A stretch of DNA of 64,000 bases from Streptomyces daqingensis (GTDB lineage Bacteria > Actinomycetota > Actinomycetes > Streptomycetales > Streptomycetaceae). Made by a program: the position numbers and the translations under genes. Location: NCBI RefSeq assembly GCF_014645895.1, contig NZ_BMMP01000003.1:413949-477948 (forward strand), read 5' to 3'. Position 1 is the stretch's first letter. Every line of letters starts with the position of its first letter. Under the pieces are notes generated by a model. That model was given only the letters and a program-made list of their open reading frames with translations. It searched no databases and was not told the DNA's origin. Of this stretch, positions 38,063 through 46,785 are shown in pieces.

Positions 38063-40401
38063 GGTGCCCGGTCCGGATCCCAGGGGGCGTGCGCCTGCGG
38101 GCTGTCTCCTCGGGCCGACCGGTCCAACTGCACCAGCGCCTCCGGCAGATGACCCTCGTACACGACGGTGAGCCGGTGCGTGACCCGCGTGATCGCCACG
38201 TACAGGTCGTGACCGCCCTGCGGTGACTGGGCGAGGATGCCCGCCGGGTCGGCCAGCACGACCCGGTCGAACTCCAGGCCCTTCGCCTGGGCCACGCTCA
38301 GCACGGCCACCTCGGCGTCGAGCGCGGCGCTGCCGCTGCCCGTGGCCGCCCGAGGCAGGGCCCGGCACAGGGCGGGGACCCGGTCGTCGGGGGCGATGAC
38401 CGCGAGCTTGCCGCCGCCCGCCTCGCGCAGCGCCCCGTGTTCACGGGTCACGCACCGTACGGCCCCGGCGGCCAGCGATCCCGTCTCGCAGCGCACCGCG
38501 TGCGGGCGTACGCCCTCCTGCCGCACCGACCCGGGCGGCTCCTGGTCCGGCGACACGGCAGCGAGCACGCGCGCCGCCGGCTCCATCACCTCGGCGGGCG
38601 TGCGGTAGTTGACCGTAAGGCGCTCCTCCCGCCAGCGGCCCGCCGCGTGCGGGGCGAGCACCCCCTCCCAGCTGCGGGCGCCGGCCGGGTTACCGGTCTG
38701 TGCCACGTCCCCCACGAGCGTCATCGAGCGTGAGGGTGCCCTGCGCATCACCATGCGCCACGCCATGGGGGACAGCTCCTGCGCCTCGTCGACGATGACA
38801 TGTCCGTACGCCCAACTCCGGTCGGCCACCGCCCGGTTCGCAGTCGTACGCGCCGCCCCGGGGCCGCACATCCCGACGGCGAGGTCCGAGGCCTCGACCA
38901 GCCCGGACTCGTCGAGCCCCAAAATCTGCAGGACTTCCCGGGCGTACCGCTCCTCCTCGGCCCGCTCAGCACGCGCCGCGCGAGCGCGGGCACGCGCGGA
39001 CGAGTCGTCCTCGCCCAGCAGTTCGGCGGCCTCGTCGAGCAAGGGCACGTCACCGACCGTGAGTTCGGCGCCCGGCGGGCGCAGCAGCGCAGCCTGCTCG
39101 GTGTCATCGAGCAGGTCCGCCGCCGCCCCGGCCAGCAGAGAGCAGTCGGAGAGGAGCCGGTCCACCAGCCGGGCCGGAGTGAGCAGCGGCCACAGCCGGT
39201 CCAGCGCCGACCGCACGGATCGCTGCCGCCACAGTTCTCGGGGGCCGTGCCGCAACTCCTCGTCGTCCAGCGGACGTTGGGTGTGCTCCGCGCGTGCCCG
39301 TACGAGGGCGGCGAGCATGTCCGTGACGAAGCGCTTGCGTGCCGCGTTGTGCGGCGTCTCCAGCGCTTGCGCGCGTCGCAGCGCGCGCAAGCACACCTCG
39401 TGGGGCACGCGGACGCTGGTCTCCTCCTCGTCCAGCGGCACCGGCAGGTCGCCGTCCGGGACGTGCTGGTGCAGCCGCACGGCCTCGGCCAGCACCCGGG
39501 CCATCCGCAGGGAGCCCTTGATCACGGCTGTCGCGGCGGTGTCCTCCGCGCTCGTCTCCACACCGGGGAAGAGCCCGCCGAGGGACGTGAGCACCACGTC
39601 CGTCTCACCCAGGGAGGGCAGCACCTCGCCGATGTAGCGGAGGAAGACCGCGTTGGGCCCGACGACGAGCACGCCCCGGCGGGCGAGCGTGCTGCGGTGC
39701 GTGTAGAGGAGGTAGGCCGCACGGTGCAGCGCGGCCACCGTCTTGCCCGTCCCCGGGCCGCCCTGCACGACGAGGACCCCTTGCAGGGGCGAGCGGATCA
39801 CGCGGTCCTGCTCGGCCTGGATCGTGGCCACGACGTCGGTCATCCTGCCCGTCCGCGCGCCGTCCAGTGCCTGGAGCAGCGCCGCCTCGCCGACGAGCCC
39901 GGATTCGTCGCCGGACTCCGGGCCCGGCTCCCGCAGCAGCCGCGGGTCGAGGATCTCGTCGTCGATGCCGGTGACCGTTCGGTTCTGCGAGTGCAGGTGG
40001 CGGCGCCGCGCGAGGCCGGAGGGCCGGGCGGGCGAGGCGGTGTAGAAGGGTCCGGCCGCCGGGGCCCGCCAGTCGACGAGCAGCGGGTCCATCGCGGGCG
40101 TGCGCAGGCCGATGCGGCCGACGTAGAGGGCCTCGCCGTCCACCGCGTCGATCCTCCCGAAGCACAGTCCGCTCTCCACGGAGTCGAGCTGGGCGAGGCG
40201 GCGGGAGTACTCGTCGGAGAGCGCCTCGCGCTCGGTCGCCGCCTGACGTGTGCCGCCGTCGGTACCGCGGGCGTGCACTTCGGCGAGCACCTTCGCCGTG
40301 GCGGCGCGCTCCTCCTCGAGCCGGTCGTAGAGGAGGTCCGCGTATCTCTGCTCCTGATGCAGGGCCGCGGCCAGAGGGGCCGCCGGTTGACTCTCGGTCA
40401 T
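38059..40401 (-). CDS. helR: HelD/HelR-type RNA polymerase-recycling ATPase
   Basis: 780 residues, an SF1-like ATPase without PcrA accessory helicase features. Walker A GGPGTGKTVAALHR (about 216-229), VIVDEAQELSPM Walker B, GDVAQTG, NYRTP and QAKGLEFDRVVL motifs are visible. The N-terminal coiled arm (about 8-75) and the LCFGRIDAVDGEALYVGRIGL segment match actinobacterial HelD, which frees stalled RNA polymerase; the Streptomyces HelR version also displaces rifamycin. I see no clear rifamycin-associated element upstream. The ATG at 40401 has GAGGAG 12 nt upstream. It could also be called simply a UvrD-like ATPase. Confidence 0.8.
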   Translation of the reverse strand: MTESQPAAPLAAALHQEQRYADLLYDRLEEERAATAKVLAEVHARGTDGGTRQAATEREALSDEYSRRLAQLDSVESGLCFGRIDAVDGEALYVGRIGLRTPAMDPLLVDWRAPAAGPFYTASPARPSGLARRRHLHSQNRTVTGIDDEILDPRLLREPGPESGDESGLVGEAALLQALDGARTGRMTDVVATIQAEQDRVIRSPLQGVLVVQGGPGTGKTVAALHRAAYLLYTHRSTLARRGVLVVGPNAVFLRYIGEVLPSLGETDVVLTSLGGLFPGVETSAEDTAATAVIKGSLRMARVLAEAVRLHQHVPDGDLPVPLDEEETSVRVPHEVCLRALRRAQALETPHNAARKRFVTDMLAALVRARAEHTQRPLDDEELRHGPRELWRQRSVRSALDRLWPLLTPARLVDRLLSDCSLLAGAAADLLDDTEQAALLRPPGAELTVGDVPLLDEAAELLGEDDSSARARARAARAERAEEERYAREVLQILGLDESGLVEASDLAVGMCGPGAARTTANRAVADRSWAYGHVIVDEAQELSPMAWRMVMRRAPSRSMTLVGDVAQTGNPAGARSWEGVLAPHAAGRWREERLTVNYRTPAEVMEPAARVLAAVSPDQEPPGSVRQEGVRPHAVRCETGSLAAGAVRCVTREHGALREAGGGKLAVIAPDDRVPALCRALPRAATGSGSAALDAEVAVLSVAQAKGLEFDRVVLADPAGILAQSPQGGHDLYVAITRVTHRLTVVYEGHLPEALVQLDRSARGDSPQAHAPWDPDRAP

Positions 40402-40758
40402 GGGGATGCTAAACTCCTCAACGGACGTGCTGTGCAAGGAAGTTGATGCACGTGAACCGTCGAGCTTAACAGCTCCGGTGTTCCGCGTCAGCGGTCAGCG
40501 GTCACCCGATCTCGCGTACTCCCGTACGGCACTGCCGCTCCTTCCCCCGCAGTCCCGGCTGCGTGCCGCGTCTCCCAAGCGGTCTGCCCCGCGCGCACAC
40601 GCCCGCGGGACGCTCCGCGGTCCCGGCCCGGCGCGCACGGAGTGCCGGGTGTGGCATCGGCTCCCGGAGGCTCCGGGCCGCACGGGCGCCCCGGTTCCCG
40701 CGTCCGGTGAGCGGGGACGCCCGGCGGGGCGTCCTGCCGGGGCACGTACCATGTCCGC
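40402..40758. other. Divergent intergenic region
   Basis: 357 bp between helR and the hypothetical gene at 40759. It holds GAGCT-N4-AGCTC near 40462 on the helR side and the palindrome at 40715-40734 on the other. Confidence 0.5.
40715..40752 (+). promoter_or_regulatory. Leaderless promoter with 20-bp palindromic operator
   Basis: TACCAT (40747-40752) ends 6 nt before the ATG at 40759. GGACGCCC (40715-40722), N4, GGGCGTCC (40727-40734) is a perfect inverted repeat covering the expected -35 position, so a dimeric regulator may act there. Confidence 0.45.
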
Positions 40759-41256
40759 ATGTCGTTCCTCCGCCGTCGCAGTGCGTCCGTGCCCGCGGGC
40801 CCCGACTTCGATGTCCTGGCCATGGACCCGACCGACTGGCCGGGCAATCTCGGGGCAGGTCTGCTGCCCGCCCCGGACGGCAGCTGCCAGGGCGTCTTCC
40901 TGCGCTACGACCTCTTCGGAGGCCGCGGACCGGCCATGATCATCGGGAATCTGCCGGAGGGCTCGCCGGCCCGCGAGGTGAGCGGCAGCCAGGTGCCTTT
41001 CGAGGTGGCCCAGCTGATGTCCGCGCTGGAGAACGACGAGCCGGTCGAGGTCACCGAAGTCGAGGACGACCCCGTCATGCACGAGGACAACCTGCTGATC
41101 GTGCGCCGCGTGAAGTGCACGGAGGAGCGCATCTCCTGCGTGCAGTTCGACCGCAGCGACGGCGTGCTCGTGACCATCGCGAGCTGGGACCGTCCGATCA
41201 CCAACGACCTCTACGCCCTGCTGAAGCCGCTCCCGGCGGAGATGTTCCAGCACTAG
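40759..41256 (+). CDS. Conserved hypothetical protein
   Basis: 165 residues, soluble, acidic in the middle (ALENDEPVEVTEVEDDPVMHED). It has no recognised motif; ILGAGLLPAPDGSCQGVFLRYDLFGGRGPAMIIGNLPEGSPA-like and VKCTEERISCVQFDRSDGVLVTIASWDRP stretches suggest a mixed alpha/beta fold. The ATG at 40759 fits the leaderless promoter. The TAG stop is part of a CTAG that starts a MITE-like repeat, so the element inserted exactly at the end of the gene. Confidence 0.75.
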   Translation: MSFLRRRSASVPAGPDFDVLAMDPTDWPGNLGAGLLPAPDGSCQGVFLRYDLFGGRGPAMIIGNLPEGSPAREVSGSQVPFEVAQLMSALENDEPVEVTEVEDDPVMHEDNLLIVRRVKCTEERISCVQFDRSDGVLVTIASWDRPITNDLYALLKPLPAEMFQH

Positions 41257-41330
41257 GGGCTGTCTGACAAATGGCGCCGTTCGCCCGGAGGGCGGGGCGA
41301 GCCAGGCGGGATTTGTCAGACACGCCCTAG
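41253..41330. mobile_element. MITE-like inverted repeat flanked by CTAG
   Basis: 78 bp: arms 41253-41272 and 41311-41330 match 18 of 20 as an inverted repeat, beginning and ending with CTAG and sharing TGTCTGACAAAT. If CTAG is the duplicated target (as in IS5-group elements), the element is 70 bp with 16-bp termini and no coding capacity. Inner bases also pair, giving a long hairpin that may end transcription from both sides. Confidence 0.6.
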
Positions 41331-41363
41331 GACCAAGCCCGGCAGACGCAGTGCCGCCGCGCA

Positions 41364-41399
41364 GAGGGCCCGGCACCCCCGCGGGGATGCCGGGCCCTC
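41364..41399 (-). terminator. Terminator after the amidase gene
   Basis: GAGGGCCCGGCA (41364-41375) pairs perfectly with TGCCGGGCCCTC (41388-41399), 12 bp, 17 nt past the amidase stop. Confidence 0.75.
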
Positions 41400-41415
41400 G
41401 TGGCGACCGGTGAGG

Positions 41416-43506
41416 CTACGAGGAGGAACGGATCAGCTTCACGTCGTCCGCCTTGACGAACGCCACGCGGTGACCGAGCTGGATCTGGTAGTACACGAGG
41501 TCGCCGCGAACCACCTTGAACTTCTCCGCCTTCGGGTCGTAGTCCTTCGCGTACAGGTACTCGCCGCGCGTCTTCAGGCCGACGGCGTACGCCTGCCCCT
41601 TGCCGATCTTGTACGGCAGGGGGGAGAGCTCCTGGAACGGGATGTCCGCCGGGTACGCCTCCTTCTCGGGGTAGGCCCGCCCGTACACCGGGATCTCGTC
41701 CTTGCCCGCCTTCGGGGTGACCATGCGGCCCCGTGCCGGGACGGCGGTGGGCTGCTTCCGGGGGTTGTGGAACCAGGCCTTCTCGCCGAGGTACCAGACC
41801 GCGGTCCACTCGCCCTTGCGCCCGGCGACGGCGTACTGCTGGCCGGTGCTGGCACGGGCACCCGTGTCGTTGACGCCGGTCGTGGAGTCCTCGCCCCCGG
41901 GACGCAGGCCGGCGTCCTTCACCAGGGGCGACGAGGCGTCGGGTGCGGTGTGGAGCCGTACGGCGCCCGAGCCGTGCGCCGGGCACGGGTCGCCCGAGTC
42001 GTCGCACCGGGTGTACTCCGGCTGGTGCTTGCCGTAGGCCGGCCTGATCGTCACCAGGTCGCTGCCGGCGCCGCCACCGGGCTTGAAGGGCTTGCCGAGC
42101 AGGGTGAAGTAGTGCTGCCAGTCGAAGTACGGGCCCGGATCGGTGTGCATGCCGGGGATGTTGGCGGAGGTGGTGCCGGGCACGTTGTCATGGCCGATGA
42201 CGTGCTGCCGGTCCAGGGGGATGTCGTACTTCGCCGCCAGGTACTTCACCAGCCGCGCGGAGGAGCGGTACATCGCCTCGGTGAACCACGCGTCGGGGTC
42301 GGTCAGGAAGCCCTCGTGCTCCAGACCCACCGACTTGGCGTTGACGTACCAGTTGCCCGCGTGCCACGCCGCGTCCTTGCCACGGACGTGCTGGGCGATG
42401 TGGCCGTCCGAGGAGCGGAGCGAGTAGTTCCACGAGACGTACGTCGGGTCCTGGATCAGGTCCATCACGACGTTCCAGGGGCCCTCGGTGTCGTGCACCA
42501 CGATGTAGTCGATCGAGGCGGACCGGGGCCGGTTCGCCTTGTCGTGGTTGCCGTAGTTCGGCTCGCCCTCGTCGTCCGTGTACTCCTCGTACGGGGCGGG
42601 GAGCCACTCGCAGGACACGTTCCGCGGGCACTCGGGGCCGGCCTTCGCCGCCGCGGAGCCCTCCCGCTTCGACGTGTCCCCGGCCGTCCGCGCGTCGTCG
42701 GCGCGCAGCGAGGGCGCCGCTTCGAGCGTGACCCGCTGGCCGGTGTCGTTGGTGCGCCGCGCGCCCGAACGCAGCACGTCGAAGACGTCGTTCGCGAAGG
42801 CCTCACCGGCCGCGCGCTCCGAGGCGCCGGGGAAGGCGGCCACAGCGCCGAACCAGTCCGCCGGGTCGGAGCTGAGCGGGCGGCCCAGCCGCTTCTGCGC
42901 GTCGGCGAGGAGCGCCGCACCGCCGCGCACGTTGGCCGCCTCCGACTTGCGAAGCTCCTTCCGGGAGAGCCCGGTCAGTTCGGCCGCCCGTTCGGCGGTG
43001 CGCAGCCTGGCGGGCACCTTCCCCTTTCCGAGCGTCGCCGCGTGGGCGGCCGCGGTGCGGGCCGCGCGCGCGGTGTCGCCGCGGGCGTCCTCCGTGCCCG
43101 CGTGGCCGTGGCCCGCCGGTGACGCTTCGGCGAGTGCCGTACGGGCGTCGGTGAGGTGCATGGGGCCGTAGCCGCCGGTCACGCTGGGCGCGCCGTCGTG
43201 TGCGTCCCAGCGTGACTGCAGGTAGGAGACGCCGAGCAGGACGCTGCGCGGCACCTTGTACTGCTCCGCGGCGTCGGTGAAGTGCTGCTGGAGCTTGGAC
43301 GAGTCGCGCTGTCCGGCCGTGGCGTACGGGCCGGGCGAGGCGAGCGGCAGCAGCAGCGCCGCCGCCGCGGCACCGGCGGCGGTGACCGTGAGGGCGCGCG
43401 CGGAGCGCCCCCGCACGGGCAGCCGGTCCAGTGCGCGCCTGAGGCGGCGTCTGAGAGGGTCTGGGGCGTCGGGAACGGGGCCGGACGATTCATGGAAACC
43501 GGGCAA
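41416..43506 (-). CDS. Large secreted N-acetylmuramoyl-L-alanine amidase
   Basis: 696 residues. A basic N-terminus and hydrophobic segment (about 38-65) act as signal or anchor. A helical region (about 70-290; KVPRSVLLGVSYLQSRWDAHDG) precedes the amidase_2 domain (about 325-490): YIVVHDTEGPW, QHVRGKDAAWHAGN, VGLEHEGF and VIGHDNVPG with PGMHTDPGP supply Zn ligands and catalytic residues. C-terminal SH3-like repeats (about 530-690) probably bind wall. It cleaves the amide between muramic acid and the stem peptide. A TTG start at 43506 is chosen for the GAGGAGG 6 nt upstream; ATGs upstream lack a ribosome site. Confidence 0.88.
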   Translation of the reverse strand: MPGFHESSGPVPDAPDPLRRRLRRALDRLPVRGRSARALTVTAAGAAAAALLLPLASPGPYATAGQRDSSKLQQHFTDAAEQYKVPRSVLLGVSYLQSRWDAHDGAPSVTGGYGPMHLTDARTALAEASPAGHGHAGTEDARGDTARAARTAAAHAATLGKGKVPARLRTAERAAELTGLSRKELRKSEAANVRGGAALLADAQKRLGRPLSSDPADWFGAVAAFPGASERAAGEAFANDVFDVLRSGARRTNDTGQRVTLEAAPSLRADDARTAGDTSKREGSAAAKAGPECPRNVSCEWLPAPYEEYTDDEGEPNYGNHDKANRPRSASIDYIVVHDTEGPWNVVMDLIQDPTYVSWNYSLRSSDGHIAQHVRGKDAAWHAGNWYVNAKSVGLEHEGFLTDPDAWFTEAMYRSSARLVKYLAAKYDIPLDRQHVIGHDNVPGTTSANIPGMHTDPGPYFDWQHYFTLLGKPFKPGGGAGSDLVTIRPAYGKHQPEYTRCDDSGDPCPAHGSGAVRLHTAPDASSPLVKDAGLRPGGEDSTTGVNDTGARASTGQQYAVAGRKGEWTAVWYLGEKAWFHNPRKQPTAVPARGRMVTPKAGKDEIPVYGRAYPEKEAYPADIPFQELSPLPYKIGKGQAYAVGLKTRGEYLYAKDYDPKAEKFKVVRGDLVYYQIQLGHRVAFVKADDVKLIRSSS

Positions 43507-43829
43507 GGAAGCCTCCTCGGACTGGGCTCGTCGCATGCGGCGGACGCGAGCAGGCCTCAGAGGTATCGGTTGTACGATCATCCGTCAATGACCGTGGGGT
43601 GGGCACAAGTCGCACGTCAGCGGCGTACGTTCGGCCCCCCCCCGGCTCCTCTGCCCCCGTCCCCTCTGCCTCACGGTTCCGATCCGTGCGGGCGCGGTGG
43701 TGAGGACCGGCGGGCACGACGTCAGGGCCGGCGGCGGCCGGGCCTGCGGGGCGTCATCGGTGTGGACCGATGGCGCCCCGCTCGCCCCGCCCCCCCCGGA
43801 TCGTCAACGCCCGGTGCGCGGCCGCCCGT
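43507..43829. other. Intergenic region upstream of amidase
   Basis: 323 bp with the promoter at 43561-43588 and two C-runs near 43640 and 43790. No gene supported. Confidence 0.5.
43561..43588 (-). promoter_or_regulatory. Putative promoter of the amidase gene
   Basis: On the minus strand TTGACG (43583-43588), 16-nt spacer, ATACCT (43561-43566), about 55 nt before the TTG start. Confidence 0.45.
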
Positions 43830-44984
43830 TCAGCGGGTGCCGACAGCCGCCCGCACGGCACCCCGCGCCTGGGCGCAGTCGTCGTGCAGCCTGCGGAGTA
43901 AAAGCCGCTGCTCCTCACCCCTGGCCATACCGCCGGGCCGCTCGGCCGCGCCCTGCGACGCGACGGGAGGCGCGGGCTCGCGCATGGTGCGCTGCACGGC
44001 CGTCTCGTAGTGGCGGATCTCCCGGGTCAGCACCAGCATGAGGTTCACGAGGAAGGCGTCCCGGGCCGCGCGTCCCTGAGCCTGCGCCAGTTGGCTGATG
44101 TGCCGGCGCGCTATGGGCGCGTCACCCAGAACCGCCCACAGCGTCGCCAGGTCGTAACCGGGCAGGTACCAGCCCGCGTGCTCCCAGTCGACCAGCGCCG
44201 GGCCGGCGGGGGCCAGCAGCACGTTCGTCAGCAGTGCGTCCCCGTGGCAGAACTGCCAGGGCGTGCCGCTCCCGTACGTACGGGCGATCCCGTGCAGCAG
44301 CTTCTGCAGATCGCCGAGGTCGCGGTCCGTCAGCAGCCCCTGCTCGTGGTAGCGGCTGAGCTTCGCCGGATAGTCGACGGGCCGCTCGAATCCGGAGACG
44401 GGAGGCTGCCACAGGTTGAGCCTGCAGACCGCCCCGAGAGCGGCGCGCAGATCAGAGCGGGGCGGCGCGTCGAGCAGATGGCGCCTCATGGCCGCCACCC
44501 GCCCGGGCATCCGTTCGATGACGAGAACGCACTCCTCGGGGTCGGCGGCCACGAGCTTCGGCACACGCACGGGGGGACGGTGCCGCACGAATGTGCGATA
44601 GGCCCCTATTTCGTGCCTGAAGCGCTCTGTCGGAAGCTGCGCACGGTCCACGAGGCACTTGGCGACCACGCTCTTGCGCCCGGCCGTGCCCGCCACCAGC
44701 ACCGAGCGGCCGACGCGGCGCAGGACCTGGACCGGCTGGAACTCCGGGCAGATGCGCTGGACCGAGTCGAGGGCCGCGCGGATCCGCTCGCCCTGAGGGC
44801 CGGTCAGGTCCAGCCTCCCGCTGACGGACTGGGCTCCGATGGCGCCGGAGAGCCTGCCCCGCGCAGGCCCGCGGGTGAGAGGGCCCCGGCCCGTGGTGGG
44901 AGGGAACGCCGGAGAGCCTCCGGCGTAGGTCGGATTTCCGAGCGGCCGCAACGGTGCGGACACGGAGGACGTCGCTGGATGCAT
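43830..44984 (-). CDS. Aminoglycoside phosphotransferase/choline kinase-like protein with TTA codon
   Basis: 384 residues. Protein-kinase-like fold: the catalytic loop [13 protein letters not shown] (HGDxxxxN, about 260-272) and the metal-binding [19 protein letters not shown] (about 279-297) are the Brenner-type motifs of the APH/choline kinase family; VVAKCLVD has the ATP lysine. The first 60 residues are low-complexity. Streptomycetes keep such a gene divergent from an nsd-type regulator, as here, so a developmental role is possible and antibiotic resistance is not implied. An in-frame TTA at 43899-43901 (codon 362) predicts bldA control. The ATG at 44984 is likely. Confidence 0.83.
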   Translation of the reverse strand: MHPATSSVSAPLRPLGNPTYAGGSPAFPPTTGRGPLTRGPARGRLSGAIGAQSVSGRLDLTGPQGERIRAALDSVQRICPEFQPVQVLRRVGRSVLVAGTAGRKSVVAKCLVDRAQLPTERFRHEIGAYRTFVRHRPPVRVPKLVAADPEECVLVIERMPGRVAAMRRHLLDAPPRSDLRAALGAVCRLNLWQPPVSGFERPVDYPAKLSRYHEQGLLTDRDLGDLQKLLHGIARTYGSGTPWQFCHGDALLTNVLLAPAGPALVDWEHAGWYLPGYDLATLWAVLGDAPIARRHISQLAQAQGRAARDAFLVNLMLVLTREIRHYETAVQRTMREPAPPVASQGAAERPGGMARGEEQRLLLRRLHDDCAQARGAVRAAVGTR

Positions 44985-45131
44985 GGTGAGCAGGGTCCCT
45001 TCGTGCGCCGGCAGGTCGCCGCGCCCGCCGGACGGCCCCGTGCGGTCCGCACCCTGGGGAATGCGGGCCGTCCCGGGACCTGGCCGGAGTGGCGCGTGCA
45101 TACAGCACACCCGGGCGCGCGGGTGGCACAC

Positions 45132-45161
45132 CATCTGGCGGACCCTGGCGAACCCTGGCGA
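45132..45161. repeat. Three 10-bp direct repeats in divergent promoter region
   Basis: CATCTGGCGG, ACCCTGGCGA and ACCCTGGCGA follow one another with 10-bp periodicity, the last two identical, between the kinase-like gene and the nsd-type gene. A helically phased operator is possible. Confidence 0.5.
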
Positions 45162-45223
45162 ATAGTTCCGGGGCAGTTGGGCGGGGGTTAATGTCAACTA
45201 AGCCGAGAACCTGGGGGCTTGAC

Positions 45224-46726
45224 GTGACCAAGGGACCCAACACCCGCCTCGCGGACCTTTTCGGGCTGGCCGGATGGTCCAAGGGCGAACTCGCGAGACT
45301 CGTGAACCGGCAGTCGGCGGCCATGGGCCACGCGCAGCTGGCGACCGACACCTCGCGGGTGCGGCGGTGGATCGACATGGGGGAGACCCCGCGTGATCCG
45401 GTGCCGAAGGTGCTTGCGGCTCTTTTCACCGAGCGACTCGGCCGTGTCGTGACCATCGAGGACCTCGGGTTCAGCAAGCCGGGCAGAGCTGCCGGACGGC
45501 AGCATTCCGGTCTCGACGGGATGCCGTGGGCACCCGACCGGACAGCCGAGGTCCTCACCGAATTCACGGGAATGGACCTCATGCTCAACCGACGCGGCTT
45601 GGTGGGTGCGGGCGCCGCGCTCACCGCAGGATCGGCACTCACCAGTGCCATGTACGACTGGCTCCGTACGGCGCCGGCCCCCGCTTCCGGCTCCTTCGGC
45701 CCCGGCCCGGTCCGCTACGCGGACCAGGCCGCCATCGACAGGTACGACGCGGCCCCGGTGGGGTCCCAGGAGATCGAGGCGCTGGAGCACTCGGTCGAGG
45801 TCTTCCGCGCCTGGGACGCGGCCCGCGGCGGAGGACTCCAGCGCAAGGCCGTGGTCGGCCAGCTCAACGAGGTGGGCGGCATGCTCGCGTACCACCATCC
45901 CGACCGGCTCCAGCGGCGGCTGTGGGGCGTCGCCGCCAACCTGGCAGTGCTCGCCGGGTGGATGTCGCACGACGTGGGCATGGAGCCCACCGCGCAGAAG
46001 TACTTCGTCATCGCCGCGCACGCCGCGCGCGAGGGCGGGGACCGTCCGCGTGCGGGCGAGGCCCTCTCCCGCGCGGCACGCCAGATGGTGCATCTGGGAC
46101 GCCCGGACGAGGCCCTCGACCTGATGAAGCTCGCGCGAGCGGGCTCAGGCGAGGAGACGCTGCCGCGTACGCAGGCGATGCTGCACACCATCGAGGCCTG
46201 GGCGCAGGCGTCCATGGGGCGCGGCCAGGCGATGCGCCGCACCCTCGGCAAGGCCGAGGAGCTGTTCGCGTCGGACAAGGGCGACGTACCGCCGCCGAGC
46301 TGGATGCAGATGTTCGACGAGGCGGATCTGCACGGCATGGAGGCGCTGGCCTACCGCACGCTCGCCGATCACGAGCCCGCCGCGGCCGGCTCCGCGGAAC
46401 GCCACGCCAAGCAGGCGCTGCAGCTGCGGGCGCACGAGCGGCAGCGCTCGAAGATCTTCGACTGGATCTCCCTGGCCTCGGCCTACTTCATCGCCGACGA
46501 ACCCGAGCAGGCGGACCGCTACGCCCGGCTGGCCCTCGTCAGCATCGGCGAGAACTCCTCCCACCGCACGTGGGACCGGCTGCGGGAGATGTACCGGCTG
46601 ACGGGCAAGTACGCGAGCCACGCGGGAATCGCGGACCTGCGGGAGGAGATCCAGCTCGCGATGCCGAGGCACCACAAGCAGGCGCCTCCCCGCCTGCCCG
46701 GCGCTCGCGGCCTGCGCAGCGTCTGA
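45224..46726 (+). CDS. NsdA/NsdB-type developmental regulator
   Basis: 500 residues. The N-terminal region (about 1-75) is an atypical helix-turn-helix module (GPNTRLADLFGLAGWSKGELARLVNRQ, DTSRVRRWIDMGETPRDPVPKVLAALFTERLGR). The rest (about 170-480) consists of TPR-like helical pairs (GGMLAYHHPDRLQRRLWGVAANLAVLAGWMS, ARQMVHLGRPDEALDLMKLA). This is the architecture of Streptomyces NsdA/NsdB, repressors of sporulation and antibiotic production; I cannot tell which ortholog. The GTG at 45224 has GGGGG 6 nt upstream; an ATG at 45191 has the G-run too close. Confidence 0.8.
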   Translation: MTKGPNTRLADLFGLAGWSKGELARLVNRQSAAMGHAQLATDTSRVRRWIDMGETPRDPVPKVLAALFTERLGRVVTIEDLGFSKPGRAAGRQHSGLDGMPWAPDRTAEVLTEFTGMDLMLNRRGLVGAGAALTAGSALTSAMYDWLRTAPAPASGSFGPGPVRYADQAAIDRYDAAPVGSQEIEALEHSVEVFRAWDAARGGGLQRKAVVGQLNEVGGMLAYHHPDRLQRRLWGVAANLAVLAGWMSHDVGMEPTAQKYFVIAAHAAREGGDRPRAGEALSRAARQMVHLGRPDEALDLMKLARAGSGEETLPRTQAMLHTIEAWAQASMGRGQAMRRTLGKAEELFASDKGDVPPPSWMQMFDEADLHGMEALAYRTLADHEPAAAGSAERHAKQALQLRAHERQRSKIFDWISLASAYFIADEPEQADRYARLALVSIGENSSHRTWDRLREMYRLTGKYASHAGIADLREEIQLAMPRHHKQAPPRLPGARGLRSV

Positions 46727-46785
46727 GCGCAGGCCGGAGGGCACCGGAGCGGGCCGGGGAGCCGTAGCGGGGTCTCCCGTGTGCG

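Noticed and set aside
40402..40500. Rifamycin-associated element before helR
   Set aside because: Only a short GAGCT-N4-AGCTC repeat is visible, not a convincing 19-bp match.
43830..44984. True aminoglycoside-resistance kinase
   Set aside because: Kinase motifs are present but the conserved pairing with a developmental regulator makes resistance an unsupported reading.
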